Numbered from the stretch's first letter, positions 24,362 to 33,192 are shown. The stretch is 64,000 nt of DNA from Halosimplex pelagicum (GCF_013415905.1 NZ_CP058909.1:3658001-3722000); one strand, 5' to 3'. Numbers and translations are program-made. Notes: a model not told the origin generated them from the letters alone.

Positions 24362-25509
24362 TGTCCTGCCTCCATGATGGTGGTGATGACGCAGTTGCCG
24401 AACCCGCCGACGTTGCAGGCGAGACCGGTGTCGGCCTCGACCTGCCGCGGTCCCGCCTCGCCGACGAGCTGTTTGTAAATCTCGTAGCCCTGTGCGACCC
24501 CGCTGGCGCCGAGCGGGTGCCCCTTCGATTTCAGCCCGCCCGAGGTGTTGATCGGCAGTTCGCCGTCCTTCTCGGTGCGACCCTCCTCGACCTGCTTCCA
24601 GGCCTCGCCCTGCTCGGCGAAGCCACAGCCCTCCATCTGCAGGAACTCCAGGATGGTGAACATGTCGTGGAGTTCCGCCACGTCGATATCGTCGGGGCCG
24701 ATCCCGGCCATCTCGTAGGCCTGATCGCTGGAGTCGACGACGCCGCCCATGACGGTCGGGTCGTCCCGTTCGTGGACGACGTGGGTGTCCGTGGCACCGG
24801 CGATCCCCGAGATCACAGCGTAGTCGTCTGTGATCTCCTTCGCGCGCTCCTCGGTCGTGAACACCATCCCGGCGCTGCCGTCGGTGATCGGACAGAAGTC
24901 GTACAGCCGGAGGGGGTCGGCGACGATCGGACTCTCCAGGGCGGTCTCCTCGTCGATCTCCTTCCGGAACTGCGCGTGGGGGTTGTCCACGCCGTTCCTG
25001 TGGTTCTTGACCGCGACCTTCGCGAGCGACTCGCGCGGCGCGTCGAACCGTTCGAGGTAGTGCCGGGCGGTCATGCCGGCGAAGGAGGGCAGCGTGAGAC
25101 CGTGCTTGTACTCGGCGGGGTGGGTGATCGAGGCGATGATGTCCGTCGACTCGGCGGTCGAGCGGTGGGTCATCTTCTCGCCGCCGACCAGGAGGGTCAT
25201 GTCGCTCGCCCCGGAGGCGACCGACTGCCAGGCCTCGTAGATGCCGGCGCCGCCCGACGAGGAGGTCTGGTCGACCCGCTCACTGTAGGCGGGCATGACG
25301 CCGAGGTCGTGTGCGAGGGCGTTCATGATCCCCGTCTGGCCCTGGAACTCGCCGCTGGACATGTTCGAGACGTAGAGGTGCTCCACGTCGTCGGGCTCGA
25401 TGCCGGCGTCGTCGAGCGCGGCCTCGCCCGCCTGGGCGATCAGCTCCTGAATCCAGGCGTCGCGCTCGCCGAACTTCGTCATCGACGCGCCGATCACTGC
25501 GACTGTCAT
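24358..25509 (-). CDS. Haloarchaeal-type beta-ketothiolase, catalytic alpha subunit (Ser replaces Cys)
   Basis: 383 aa thiolase/SCP2-like fold. The nucleophile loop reads RVDQTSSSGGAG, so Ser83 stands where bacterial thiolases have Cys. The two catalytic histidines remain in AELHDMFT and KSKGHPLGASG. A Ser-His-His triad with a separate OB-fold subunit was described, as I recall, for the PhaA/BktB enzymes of Haloferax mediterranei PHA synthesis. It would condense two acyl-CoAs or cleave 3-ketoacyl-CoA. The start at ATG 25509 gives the conserved MTVAVIGASMTKFGER. It sits downstream of pccX and fabG/phaB on the same strand. Confidence 0.88.
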   Translation of the reverse strand: MTVAVIGASMTKFGERDAWIQELIAQAGEAALDDAGIEPDDVEHLYVSNMSSGEFQGQTGIMNALAHDLGVMPAYSERVDQTSSSGGAGIYEAWQSVASGASDMTLLVGGEKMTHRSTAESTDIIASITHPAEYKHGLTLPSFAGMTARHYLERFDAPRESLAKVAVKNHRNGVDNPHAQFRKEIDEETALESPIVADPLRLYDFCPITDGSAGMVFTTEERAKEITDDYAVISGIAGATDTHVVHERDDPTVMGGVVDSSDQAYEMAGIGPDDIDVAELHDMFTILEFLQMEGCGFAEQGEAWKQVEEGRTEKDGELPINTSGGLKSKGHPLGASGVAQGYEIYKQLVGEAGPRQVEADTGLACNVGGFGNCVITTIMEAGQ

Positions 25510-25607
25510 GTGCGGACCCTCGGAGGGCTGTAATGTGGGTGTTACGGTGGCGAGGGTCGGTGGACGGTCGAACGGCGGTGGTCGCCCCCGTTCCCGCGAG
25601 GCGCCCC

Positions 25608-25976
25608 TCAGTAGAACGAGCGTGCGCTGGCCTTCCACTCCTCGCCCTTGCGCACGTCCTTGGGCCAGCGGCTCCGCCCCATCGACTTCATCCGGCCGGC
25701 GAGGGTCCAGGCGTCCGCCCGGTCCGGTTCGTCGTCCGCGGCGGCCGCGGCGGCCGCGGCGACCCGCCGGTCGTGGAGGTGGGCGCCGACCGCCGAGGCG
25801 ATGGCCGCGGCCTCGGCCTCGTCGGCATCGGCCGGGAGCGATACCGACACCTCGTCGCCGTCGACGGTGAGCGTCACGGTGTCACCGTCCGGTTCGCCGC
25901 TCGATCCGGCGCCGGAGCCGTCGGCGGTCGCGTCGGCGTTCGATTCCTCGCCGTCGGAGAGTGCTGTGTCGGCCAT
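25608..25976 (-). CDS. pccX: Small subunit of propionyl/acyl-CoA carboxylase (PccX-like)
   Basis: 122 aa. The first ~45 residues are an acidic disordered leader. TVTLTVDGDEVSVSLPADADE is followed by an Ala-rich helix (AAAIASAVGAHLHDRRVAAAAAAAA). The C-terminus is basic and aromatic, WTLAGRMKSMGRSRWPKDVR, resembling the epsilon subunit of actinobacterial acyl-CoA carboxylases. Haloarchaeal propionyl-CoA carboxylase needs such a third subunit in addition to PccA and PccB. Start and pccB stop overlap by one base (TAATG), which supports the pairing. The biotin carboxylase/BCCP subunit (pccA) is not in the window. Confidence 0.78.
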   Translation of the reverse strand: MADTALSDGEESNADATADGSGAGSSGEPDGDTVTLTVDGDEVSVSLPADADEAEAAAIASAVGAHLHDRRVAAAAAAAADDEPDRADAWTLAGRMKSMGRSRWPKDVRKGEEWKASARSFY

Positions 25977-27613
25977 TACAGTGGGATGTTGCCGTGGTCT
26001 TTCGGCGGGCTGTCCTCGCGCTTGCGTTCGAGCATCTCCAGGTCGTCGATGAGTCGCTTGCGCGTGTCCTTTGGCTCGATCACGTCGTCGAGATAGCCCC
26101 GCTTCGCGGGACCGTAGGGGTGGGCGAACTCCTCGCGGAACTCGTCCATCAGCTCCTGGCGGCGGGCGTCCGTGTCCTCGGCCTGCTGGAGCTCGTCGCG
26201 GTAGAGGATGTTGACCGCGCCGCGGGGGCCGAGCACGGCCATCTCCGAGGCCGGCCAGGCGTAGTTCACGTCCGAGCCGAGGAACTTCGAGGACATGACG
26301 ATGTACGCCCCGCCGTAGGCCTTCCGGACGACCACCGACAGCAGCGGCACGGTCGCCTCGGCGTAGGCGTAGATGAGCTTCGCCCCCCGGCGGATGATCC
26401 CGTTGTGCTCCTGGTCGGTGCCGGGCATGAACCCCGGCACGTCGACCAGCGAGACGATGGGGACGTTGAACGAGTCGCAGGTGCGGATGAAGCGTGCGGC
26501 CTTCTCCGAGGCGTCGATGTCGAGGGTCCCCGCGCTGACGCGGGGCTGGTTGGCGACGACGCCGACGACGCGCCCGTCCATGCGGGCGTAGCCGACGACG
26601 ACGTTGCGCGCCCAGTTCTCGTGGACCTCGAAGAACGAATCCTCGTCGACCACGCGGTCGATCACCTTCGTCATGTCGTAGGGCTTGCGCGGCGCCTCCG
26701 GCACGATGTCCGTGATCCCGTCGAGTTCCCGGTCGGGGTCGTCCCACGAGGCCACTCGCGGCGGGTCCTCCAGGTTGTTCTGCGGGAGATAGGAGAGGAG
26801 CCGGCGGATGTCGTCGAGCGCCTGCTCCTCGTCGTCGCAGGCGAAATGCGCGACGCCGGACTTCGTGGAGTGGGAGCCCGCGCCGCCGAGTTCCTCCTTC
26901 GAGACCTGCTCGCCGGTGACCGTCTCGATCACGTCCGGCCCGGTGATGAACATGTGGGAGGTGTCCTGGACCATGAACGTGAAGTCGGTCAGCGCCGGCG
27001 AGTAGGTCGCCCCGCCTGCGCAGGGCCCCATGATAGCCGAGATCTGGGGGATCATCCCGGAGGCCTTCGTGTTGCGCTCGAAGATCTTGGCGAAGCCGAC
27101 CAGCGAGTCGACGCCCTCCTGGATGCGCGCGCCGCCGGAGTCGTTGAGCCCGACCACCGGGACGCCGGCGTCGACGGCCCGATCCATCACCTTGCAGATC
27201 TTGTCGGCGACGACCTCGCCGACCGAACCTCCGAGGACGGTGAAGTCGTGGGCGAAGACGAACACCTTCCGGCCGTTCACGTCGCCGTAGCCCGTCACGA
27301 CCGCGTCGCCGGGGAACTCCTTCTCGTCCATCCCGAAGGCGGTCGCCCGGTGCTCGACGAACGGGTCGACCTCGGTGAACGTGCCGTCGTCGACGAAGTA
27401 CTCGACGCGCTCGTGGGCGGTCATCTTCCCGCGGGCGTGCTGGCGCTCGATGCGCTCCTCGCCGCCGCCCAGGCGGGACTCCTCGCGGCGCCGGCGCAGC
27501 TCTTCGAGCGCCGACTCTTCCTCGGCGCCGTCGGCCTCCTGGCCGCCGGACCCCTCTGCTGTCCCGTCCGATGCCTCCGAATCCGTCGCCTCGTCTGTCT
27601 CTTCCTGGCTCAT
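25976..27613 (-). CDS. pccB: Propionyl/acyl-CoA carboxylase, carboxyltransferase beta subunit
   Basis: 545 aa. Two crotonase-like carboxyltransferase halves are visible: GGSVGEVVADKICKVMDRAV with NDSGGARIQEGVDSLVGF, and VVGVVANQPRVSAGTLD with LVDVPGFMPGTDQEHNGIIRRGAKL and RKAYGGAYIVMSSK. The motif order and length match PccB/AccB rather than glutaconyl decarboxylase. It moves the carboxyl group from carboxybiotin to propionyl-CoA (or acetyl-CoA). It begins 1 nt from the fabG stop and ends overlapping pccX, so the three are co-transcribed. The cell must biotinylate its partner, which gives the biotin locus at 10.6 kb a clear customer. Confidence 0.92.
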   Translation of the reverse strand: MSQEETDEATDSEASDGTAEGSGGQEADGAEEESALEELRRRREESRLGGGEERIERQHARGKMTAHERVEYFVDDGTFTEVDPFVEHRATAFGMDEKEFPGDAVVTGYGDVNGRKVFVFAHDFTVLGGSVGEVVADKICKVMDRAVDAGVPVVGLNDSGGARIQEGVDSLVGFAKIFERNTKASGMIPQISAIMGPCAGGATYSPALTDFTFMVQDTSHMFITGPDVIETVTGEQVSKEELGGAGSHSTKSGVAHFACDDEEQALDDIRRLLSYLPQNNLEDPPRVASWDDPDRELDGITDIVPEAPRKPYDMTKVIDRVVDEDSFFEVHENWARNVVVGYARMDGRVVGVVANQPRVSAGTLDIDASEKAARFIRTCDSFNVPIVSLVDVPGFMPGTDQEHNGIIRRGAKLIYAYAEATVPLLSVVVRKAYGGAYIVMSSKFLGSDVNYAWPASEMAVLGPRGAVNILYRDELQQAEDTDARRQELMDEFREEFAHPYGPAKRGYLDDVIEPKDTRKRLIDDLEMLERKREDSPPKDHGNIPL

Positions 27614-27614
27614 C

Positions 27615-28358
27615 TCACCACTCCATCCCGCCGTTGACGCCGATCACCTGGCCGGTCATGTAGCTGGACTCCTCGCTGGCGACGAAGGAGACGATCCCGC
27701 AGATGTCCTCGACGGTGGCGAACCGGTCGAGGGGGATCTCCCGAAGGATCTTCTCCTGGACGCGCTCGGGCACCTCCTCCAGCATGTCCGTCTCGACGAA
27801 CCCGGGCGCGATGCAGTTGGCCGTCGACCCCGAGGAGGCCATCTCCAGAGCGATGGTGCGGGTGAACCCGAACAGGCCCGACTTCGTCGTCGCGTAGTTG
27901 GCCTGGCCGTAGTTGCCCTGCTGGCCGACGACCGACGAGATGTTGATGAGTCGGCCGTGGCGGCTCTCCTTGATGTCGTCGAAGAAGGTCTTCGTGCAGT
28001 TGTAGACGCCGCCGAGGTTCACGTCGATGACGGCGTCCCAGTCCTCGCGGGTCATGTGCTCGAACTTCTTGTCGACGGTGATGCCGGCGTTGTTGACGAG
28101 CACGTCGACGGGCCCGAAGGCGTCGACGACCTCCTCGCGCATCGCCTGCACCTCCTCGAAGTCGGACACGTCGGCCTGGGCGGCGACCGCCCGTCCCCCC
28201 TCGTCCTCGATGGACTCGACGACCGCCTGGGCCTCCGCCGCCGACGACCGGTAGTTGACCACGACGTCCGCGCCGCGGGCGGCGAGGTCCTCGGCGATAC
28301 CTCTCCCGATACCGCGGGAACTCCCCGTGACGAGGCAGGTCTGGCCCTCCAGGTTCAT
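27615..28358 (-). CDS. SDR-family 3-oxoacyl reductase (FabG/PhaB-like)
   Basis: 247 aa, standard length. The cofactor motif TGSSRGIGRGIAEDLA, NNAGIT, catalytic Ser in ISSVVGQQGNYG, and YxxxK in YATTKSGLFGFTR are all present. VNGGMEW is a typical FabG/PhaB end. It would reduce a 3-ketoacyl-CoA made by the thiolase of the same operon to 3-hydroxyacyl-CoA, using NADPH, the second step of polyhydroxyalkanoate synthesis. A fatty-acid-type role is the alternative. ATG 28358 is the only sensible start; a TATA-like CTATTAACC near 28418-28426 implies a 5' leader of about 35 nt. Confidence 0.9.
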   Translation of the reverse strand: MNLEGQTCLVTGSSRGIGRGIAEDLAARGADVVVNYRSSAAEAQAVVESIEDEGGRAVAAQADVSDFEEVQAMREEVVDAFGPVDVLVNNAGITVDKKFEHMTREDWDAVIDVNLGGVYNCTKTFFDDIKESRHGRLINISSVVGQQGNYGQANYATTKSGLFGFTRTIALEMASSGSTANCIAPGFVETDMLEEVPERVQEKILREIPLDRFATVEDICGIVSFVASEESSYMTGQVIGVNGGMEW

Positions 28359-28669
28359 CGCCTCGACCTCCGTTCGCGACGGTCCCGATTCATGTGATAC
28401 AGTGGCCCCCGGAGACGGGTTAATAGTTCCCCTTGCAACGGTTACATAACGCATCGGTAGTGTCGTGTACCTGTCCCGAACAGAACCCGAACGAAGAGGG
28501 TCAATTTACGTCGAAACGGACGAATCTGGATCGCGAGTACCCGTTCTGTCACGAAATCGTTCCCACGTGGGTATCGAGCGCGTCGGCGGCTGTTCGGTGG
28601 GGACCATCGGAGAATCGGACGGGTGTCCGGCGGTCCTCGGGGCGTTCGCTCGGCGGGCCGCGGGTGGCG
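28359..28669. other. 311-bp gap: promoter of the fabG-pcc-thiolase operon
   Basis: The left part carries the minus-strand promoter of the fabG-pccB-pccX-thiolase run (CTATTAACC near 28418-28426). The rest lies between the stop of the upstream regulator and this promoter. It contains a 10-bp palindrome CCCACGTGGG at 28562-28571. No gene was recognised. Confidence 0.5.
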
Positions 28670-29452
28670 CTACGAGAAGAACTCGGCGACGAACTCGTCG
28701 TTGGGGGTCGCGCGGTCCCAGTAGTGTTCGAACAGGTCCCGGCCCCACTCCATGGCGCGGTCGTCCTCGGCGATAACCTCCGTCCGGGAGTCCCACCGGC
28801 CGTCGATGGTGGGCAGCGAGAGCATGATCTCGTCGTCGGTGACGGCGATACCAACGTCCACGTCGTGTACGCGGACGGCGGTCTCGGTCCACTGGTCGGT
28901 CTCGTCGGGCGAGTCGACGCGTTCGAGGGCGTCGAGAGCGACGCTCCTGTCGACGAGCAGCCGCGCGTCGGGGGCGTCGGGCATGACGGCCTCGTACTCG
29001 GCCTGGTAGATCGGCGTCACGATGTCGACGCTCGTGCCGGCCCGCTCGACCCGGTCGCGGACCTCCCTCACGACCGCGTGGGGGTCGGTGTCCGAGGCGC
29101 GGACCACCTCGGCGCCGGCGAGTTCGGTCAGCCTGATCCGGAACCGCCGCGGGAGCGCGGACACGTCGTGTTCGCGCCAGTAGTCGTCGGCGAGCAGCCG
29201 ACAGAGGTTCCCCTGCTGTTCGAGCAGGTCCGCGACCAGCTGCCCGCTCCCCGTCGCCGCCCAGCCGGTTTCCAGCGAGCGCACCAGCCCCTTGCGTTCG
29301 AGGTCGCCGACGGCGTTGTAGACGGCGGACTCGCTCGCCTCGACCGCGTCGATGAGCGCGCCCATCGACCGCCGCTCGGCGACGACCGCGAGCAGCACGT
29401 CCGTCCGAACCGACGACCCGAGCACGTAGCCGACGATGGACTCCGAACTCAC
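28670..29452 (-). CDS. Winged-helix transcriptional regulator, FilR1/DUF1724 type
   Basis: 260 aa. The N-terminal ArsR-like winged helix (SVRTDVLLAVVAERRSMGALIDAVEASESAVYNAVGDLERKGLV) is joined to the ligand-binding middle domain known from methanogen FilR1 (about residues 125-250, SVDIVTPIYQAEYEAVMP, VGIAVTDDEIMLSLP). It starts with GTG at 29452. It lies upstream of and in line with the thiolase/pcc operon and downstream of trmB, so it could regulate either, or itself. The region upstream has clustered TTCCG/CGGAA motifs that may be its own operator. Confidence 0.85.
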   Translation of the reverse strand: MSSESIVGYVLGSSVRTDVLLAVVAERRSMGALIDAVEASESAVYNAVGDLERKGLVRSLETGWAATGSGQLVADLLEQQGNLCRLLADDYWREHDVSALPRRFRIRLTELAGAEVVRASDTDPHAVVREVRDRVERAGTSVDIVTPIYQAEYEAVMPDAPDARLLVDRSVALDALERVDSPDETDQWTETAVRVHDVDVGIAVTDDEIMLSLPTIDGRWDSRTEVIAEDDRAMEWGRDLFEHYWDRATPNDEFVAEFFS

Positions 29453-29781
29453 CTCGCTCCCTCCCGAGGCCGTCGAACGGGACTGTCACGCGATGCCATT
29501 ATCGGATTCCATACCCTTCGGAATTACTTCCGTCTTGCGGAACGATACACGCGGAATGGAATTCTCTCCGGGTGAAAAGTTCAAGATTTATACCGTTGGG
29601 AAAGTGAGGACACAATGCGGTTCGATGGGGGATGTAGGGTCCCTGCTGGCCTCTCGACCTGAGGGGGGAGAGCGGCTCACTGGCGTTCGTCCGTCCCGGC
29701 CCGCGTTCTTTCGGCCCTCCAGCCGAGGAGCGGTCGCTGGCGAGTGTTCTCCGGGTCGAACGGCATTCGGTGACCGACCGG
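29453..29781. other. 329-bp gap with clustered inverted repeats and an orphan plus-strand TATA
   Basis: No protein gene is recognised. TTCCG-N5-CGGAA (29528-29542) is nested in ATTCCAT/ATGGAAT arms (29506-29512 and 29556-29562), nearly concentric. Extra CGGAA copies occur at 29519 and 29552. On the plus strand TTTATA (29587-29592) is followed 25 nt later by an ATG (29615) opening a 15-codon reading frame. That may be a leader peptide, or the 5' end of a small RNA reading towards the trmB 3' end. Confidence 0.5.
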
Positions 29782-30840
29782 TCAGTCGGCGGGTTCCGGC
29801 GGGGAGTCGCGGCCGATGCGGATCTCGAAGGACTCGATGTCTTCGAGCGCGGCGACCTGTCCGCCGACGGTGACCCGCCCTTCGTCGGTCTCGACGACGA
29901 GCGACGCCTCCTCGAGGCTGGAGGTGATGCTGGCGTCGACGACTTTCCCTTCGACGACCAGTTCCTCGCCGGTCAGCACGTCCCGGCCCTCGATGGTCGC
30001 GTAGAACTCGCCGTCGAGGTCGACCATGTCGGAGATCGCGCGGCGGATCGTCCCGTAGCGGCGCGGGAACGTCAGCTCCTCGCCGTCGGTCCGGACCGTC
30101 TCGGCGGTGGTCCAGAGGACGGTGTTCATGAACATCGAGACGAGGAAACCGAGTTCGGAGCGGTCGAAGATGACGCCGTAGCGGTCGGTGTCGCCCTTGA
30201 GGCTCTCGCGGGTGGCGTAGATGGAGTAGCGGCCGTCGGCGACGGCGACGACGGGCGTCGTGACGCCGCGGCGCTGCTTGACCGTGCTGGCGAGGTCGTC
30301 GTAGTCGTACTCGTCGGGGCCTTCGACTTCGGCCGCCGGCGAGATGAGCAGTTCGATGGCGACGCCCTCGTCGTACTGGCGCCGGAGCTGGCTCTCGAAG
30401 CGCTCCAGCAGCTCGGGCGTCAGCGAGAGCATCAGCTCGTAGTCGGCGGAGTCGATGACCTCGGAGAGATACCGGAGGATGGTGGGGCGGGACTTGACGA
30501 GCGAGACGGCCTCCGTGCCGCGGGCCGGCTGGGTGTACTGCTGTTCGAGGCCGTCGACGAGGGTGTCCAGCGACTCCTGGAGGTCGTCGAACGCCTCGGC
30601 GGGGTCGAGCGCCAGCACCTTCATCGGCCGCGACTCCTGCAGCTCGACGAGGCCGATGTCGCTCAGGCTGCGGACCGTGTCGTAGACGCGCGGCTGGGGG
30701 ATATCGGTGTAGTCGGCGATCTCGGAGGCGGTCACCTGACCGTGTTCGAGGATCGTGAGGTACGCCTTGGCCTCGTACTCCCCGAAGTTGAACCGCTCGG
30801 AGACGGCTTCGAGCGAGTCGAGGAGGTCGTCACCAGCCAT
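29782..30840 (-). CDS. trmB: TrmB-family sugar-responsive transcriptional regulator
   Basis: 352 aa. The N-terminal winged helix (LDSLEAVSERFNFGEYEAKAYLTIL, GQVTASEIADYTDIPQPRVYDTVRSL) is followed by a coiled-coil linker and the TrmB sugar-binding C-terminal domain (about residues 105-345). The haloarchaeal TrmB is a global regulator of glycolysis, gluconeogenesis and cofactor pathways, releasing DNA in glucose. I use ATG 30840; an in-frame GTG at 30861 would add seven residues. Glucose dehydrogenase is the next gene upstream on the same strand, and its promoter carries a near-match to the TrmB site. Confidence 0.88.
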   Translation of the reverse strand: MAGDDLLDSLEAVSERFNFGEYEAKAYLTILEHGQVTASEIADYTDIPQPRVYDTVRSLSDIGLVELQESRPMKVLALDPAEAFDDLQESLDTLVDGLEQQYTQPARGTEAVSLVKSRPTILRYLSEVIDSADYELMLSLTPELLERFESQLRRQYDEGVAIELLISPAAEVEGPDEYDYDDLASTVKQRRGVTTPVVAVADGRYSIYATRESLKGDTDRYGVIFDRSELGFLVSMFMNTVLWTTAETVRTDGEELTFPRRYGTIRRAISDMVDLDGEFYATIEGRDVLTGEELVVEGKVVDASITSSLEEASLVVETDEGRVTVGGQVAALEDIESFEIRIGRDSPPEPAD

Positions 30841-30948
30841 GTCGGTTCCCTCTTTCGCCACCGAGTAAATCAGTCTGTCCCTTCGCGCAGTCCGCGCGCG
30901 ATCCCGCCGAGCGCCCCCTCCGGTCGCCCCCGACGAACCCGCCGCCGC

Positions 30949-32046
30949 TCACAACCGGTCGAACTCGACGACGGCCTTGATCTGGTCGTCGCCGTACTCG
31001 AAGGCCGGCGCCACGTCGTCGGGCGTCGCGACGGTCGTCACGAGGTCCGACAGCAGCCACTCCGGGAGTTCACCCAGCGTGTCGACCGCGCCCTCGAAGT
31101 GTTTCACGTGTGAGTTGACCGTCCCCACGAGCGCCTTGTTGTGCAGGACGAGCTCGTTGTGGATCCGCCCGCCGTCGACCTCGAACTCCCAGGAGCCGGG
31201 GATGCCCAGCAGCGCGCCGACGCCGTTGGGCGCCAGCGCCTCGACCGTCTCGAAGGCGTGGGGCGCGTAGCCCGTCGCCTCGTAGACGAAGTCCATCGGC
31301 TCGTAGGTCTCCGGCACGCTCTCCAGCGGCGTCTGATTCGAGTTGACGTAGGTCGCGCCGATCTCGTCGATGATGTCGACGGTCGGGTCAGGTCGCTCCC
31401 GGCGGCCGAGACAGTAGGTCCGCTCGAAGTCGTGGGTGGCGAACGAGCGGTCGCTGTCGACGCCGTACTCCAGCATCGCGAGCGTGAGCAGGCCCAGCGA
31501 CCGGTTGCCAAGCACGAGCGCCGATTCGGGCGTCCACTGGAAGGCCGAGCGGGCGGCGTAGGCGTGTTCCATCGCCTTCTCGGTGATGCTGACCGGCTCG
31601 ACGAAGAAGCCGACCTCCCAGCGCTCGGCCGGGACCGGGACCAGGTACTCCGGCGGACTGGCGAAGAACTCGGCCATGTAGCCGTGCTCGCCGACGATCC
31701 CGCGCTCGACGTACTCGCCCTCGGGGGCCATGTCCGGCTCGCCGCGCTCGAAGTAGTCGTTGGTGCCGTCGGCCGGCGGCCGCCGGACGGTCGGGACGAC
31801 CACGTCGCCCTCGTCGAGGTCGGTGCCGTTGGCGTCCTCGACGACCGCGACGGCTTCGTGACCGAGCACCATGTGGTCCTCGCCCTCGGGGAACCCGCCG
31901 TGGGAGCCGCCGATGACCTCGTGGTCCGTGCCGTCGACGCCGACCCGGAGCGTCCGCAGCAGCGCCTCGCCCTCGCCCGGTGTCGGTCGCGGCTTCTCTA
32001 TCACCGTCGGCCCCTCCGAGCCCCGCTGGACAGCGATCGCTTTCAT
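30949..32046 (-). CDS. gdh: Glucose 1-dehydrogenase, zinc MDR family
   Basis: 365 aa. Catalytic-zinc residues match haloarchaeal GDH: Asp38 in RVGVDGTDHEVI (Asp instead of the usual Cys), His63-Glu64 in VLGHEAVAVV, and FFVEPVSITEKAMEH for the downstream Glu. The nucleotide loop is ALVLGNRSLGLL. It oxidises glucose to gluconolactone with NAD(P), the first step of the semi-phosphorylative Entner-Doudoroff pathway. No structural zinc cysteines are seen. It lies between trmB and a Gfo/Idh/MocA gene, and its promoter has a TrmB-like site. Confidence 0.92.
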   Translation of the reverse strand: MKAIAVQRGSEGPTVIEKPRPTPGEGEALLRTLRVGVDGTDHEVIGGSHGGFPEGEDHMVLGHEAVAVVEDANGTDLDEGDVVVPTVRRPPADGTNDYFERGEPDMAPEGEYVERGIVGEHGYMAEFFASPPEYLVPVPAERWEVGFFVEPVSITEKAMEHAYAARSAFQWTPESALVLGNRSLGLLTLAMLEYGVDSDRSFATHDFERTYCLGRRERPDPTVDIIDEIGATYVNSNQTPLESVPETYEPMDFVYEATGYAPHAFETVEALAPNGVGALLGIPGSWEFEVDGGRIHNELVLHNKALVGTVNSHVKHFEGAVDTLGELPEWLLSDLVTTVATPDDVAPAFEYGDDQIKAVVEFDRL

Positions 32047-32063
32047 CAGTTGGTAAAAAAGAG

Positions 32064-32079
32064 TACTCTATTCCGAGTT
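32064..32079. promoter_or_regulatory. TrmB-like operator in the gdh promoter
   Basis: TACT-N7-GAGTT lies 18-33 nt upstream of the gdh ATG. The consensus I recall for haloarchaeal TrmB is TACT-N7-8-GAGTA, so 8 of 9 fixed bases match. It overlaps where the TATA element of a leaderless transcript would lie. Confidence 0.5.
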
Positions 32080-32127
32080 AAGTCTTTCCTCAGCGACCCT
32101 CGAAGCCAAGTCGGGAACGGCCGGAAG

Positions 32128-33192
32128 TCAGTCCTCGACGGGGACGGCCTCGCCGGTCTCGCTGGAGCGGTAGATCGCCGAGAGGACGCGCTGGACGGTG
32201 AGGCCCTGGTCGACGGTGTTGCGGTCGGGTGTCTCGCCGCGCGCGCAGTGTTCGAGGAAGTAGGTCTGCTCGGCGGCGTGAGCGTCGTTGTTTCGGGTCT
32301 CGACCTCGGACTCGACCATGTGGCCGGCGCCCTGGACGCCCGACTCGTGGAAGGTGACACCCTCGCCCGGGCGGAACGTCGCGCCCGATTCGGTGCCGCG
32401 GAGGACGTACTCCTGTTTCTTCGGGCGGTTGACGGCCCAGGCGACTTCGAGCGAGATCGTGCGGTCGTCGGCGCAGCGGATGAACGCCGTCGCGGAGTCG
32501 TCGACGTTGAAACCCTCGGGGCCCTGGTCGTCGCCCCACATCTGGATGTAGGTGTAGTCGTCGCGGCCGCCGAACTGCGAGCGGGTGATCCCCGAGACTT
32601 CCTCGACCTCGGGGTAGCCCAGCAGGTACAGCGACAGGTCGACGGCGTGGACGCCGATGTCGATGAGCGCGCCGCCGCCCGCGACCTCCTTGCTCGTGAA
32701 CCACGACCCGCGGCCGGGGACGCCCCGGCGGCGGATGTAGTTGGCCTCGACGTGGCTCAGGTCGCCGAACCGGCCCTCCTGACGGTAGCCGTTGATCACT
32801 TCGACGGGGTTCTCGAAGCGGGTGTGAAAGCCGACCATGCAGAAGCCGTCGGCCGCGTGGGCGGCGTCGGTGATCCGCTCGGCCGCTTCCAGCGTGTTGG
32901 CCAGCGGCTTCTCGACGAGCACGTCCAGCCCCCGGTCGAGGGCGTCGACCACGTACTGCTCGTGGAACTTGTTGGGGGTCGTGACGGCGACGGCGTCGAC
33001 CTCGTCGTACAGTTCGTGGTGGTCCTGGTAGGTGGCGACCCCGAACTCGTCGCCGAAGGAGGCCCGAGCCCCCTCCGCGATGTCGACGCCGCCGACCAGG
33101 TTGGCCCCCTGGTCGACGAACCGCTCCGCGTGGTGGTGTCCGATGTTACCCAGACCGACGATACCGAGTCTGACAGATGAGATATCGACCAT
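32128..33192 (-). CDS. Gfo/Idh/MocA family oxidoreductase
   Basis: 354 aa. The Rossmann domain begins RLGIVGLGNIGHHHAERF. The EKPLANT motif (residues about 94-100) carries the catalytic-region lysine. The C-terminal domain includes GGGALIDIGVHAVDLSLYLLG, with the conserved Asp and His of sugar dehydrogenases of this class. It likely acts on a pentose, hexose or inositol with NAD(P). It lies 81 nt upstream of gdh on the same strand, in a block with trmB and gfcR, so a sugar substrate is likely. Confidence 0.9.
   Translation of the reverse strand: MVDISSVRLGIVGLGNIGHHHAERFVDQGANLVGGVDIAEGARASFGDEFGVATYQDHHELYDEVDAVAVTTPNKFHEQYVVDALDRGLDVLVEKPLANTLEAAERITDAAHAADGFCMVGFHTRFENPVEVINGYRQEGRFGDLSHVEANYIRRRGVPGRGSWFTSKEVAGGGALIDIGVHAVDLSLYLLGYPEVEEVSGITRSQFGGRDDYTYIQMWGDDQGPEGFNVDDSATAFIRCADDRTISLEVAWAVNRPKKQEYVLRGTESGATFRPGEGVTFHESGVQGAGHMVESEVETRNNDAHAAEQTYFLEHCARGETPDRNTVDQGLTVQRVLSAIYRSSETGEAVPVED

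Noticed and set aside
28562-28571. CCCACGTGGG palindrome as an operator of the fabG operon
   Set aside because: It is more than 130 nt upstream of the predicted TATA, and short GC palindromes of this kind are frequent in such DNA. Recorded in the gap entry only.
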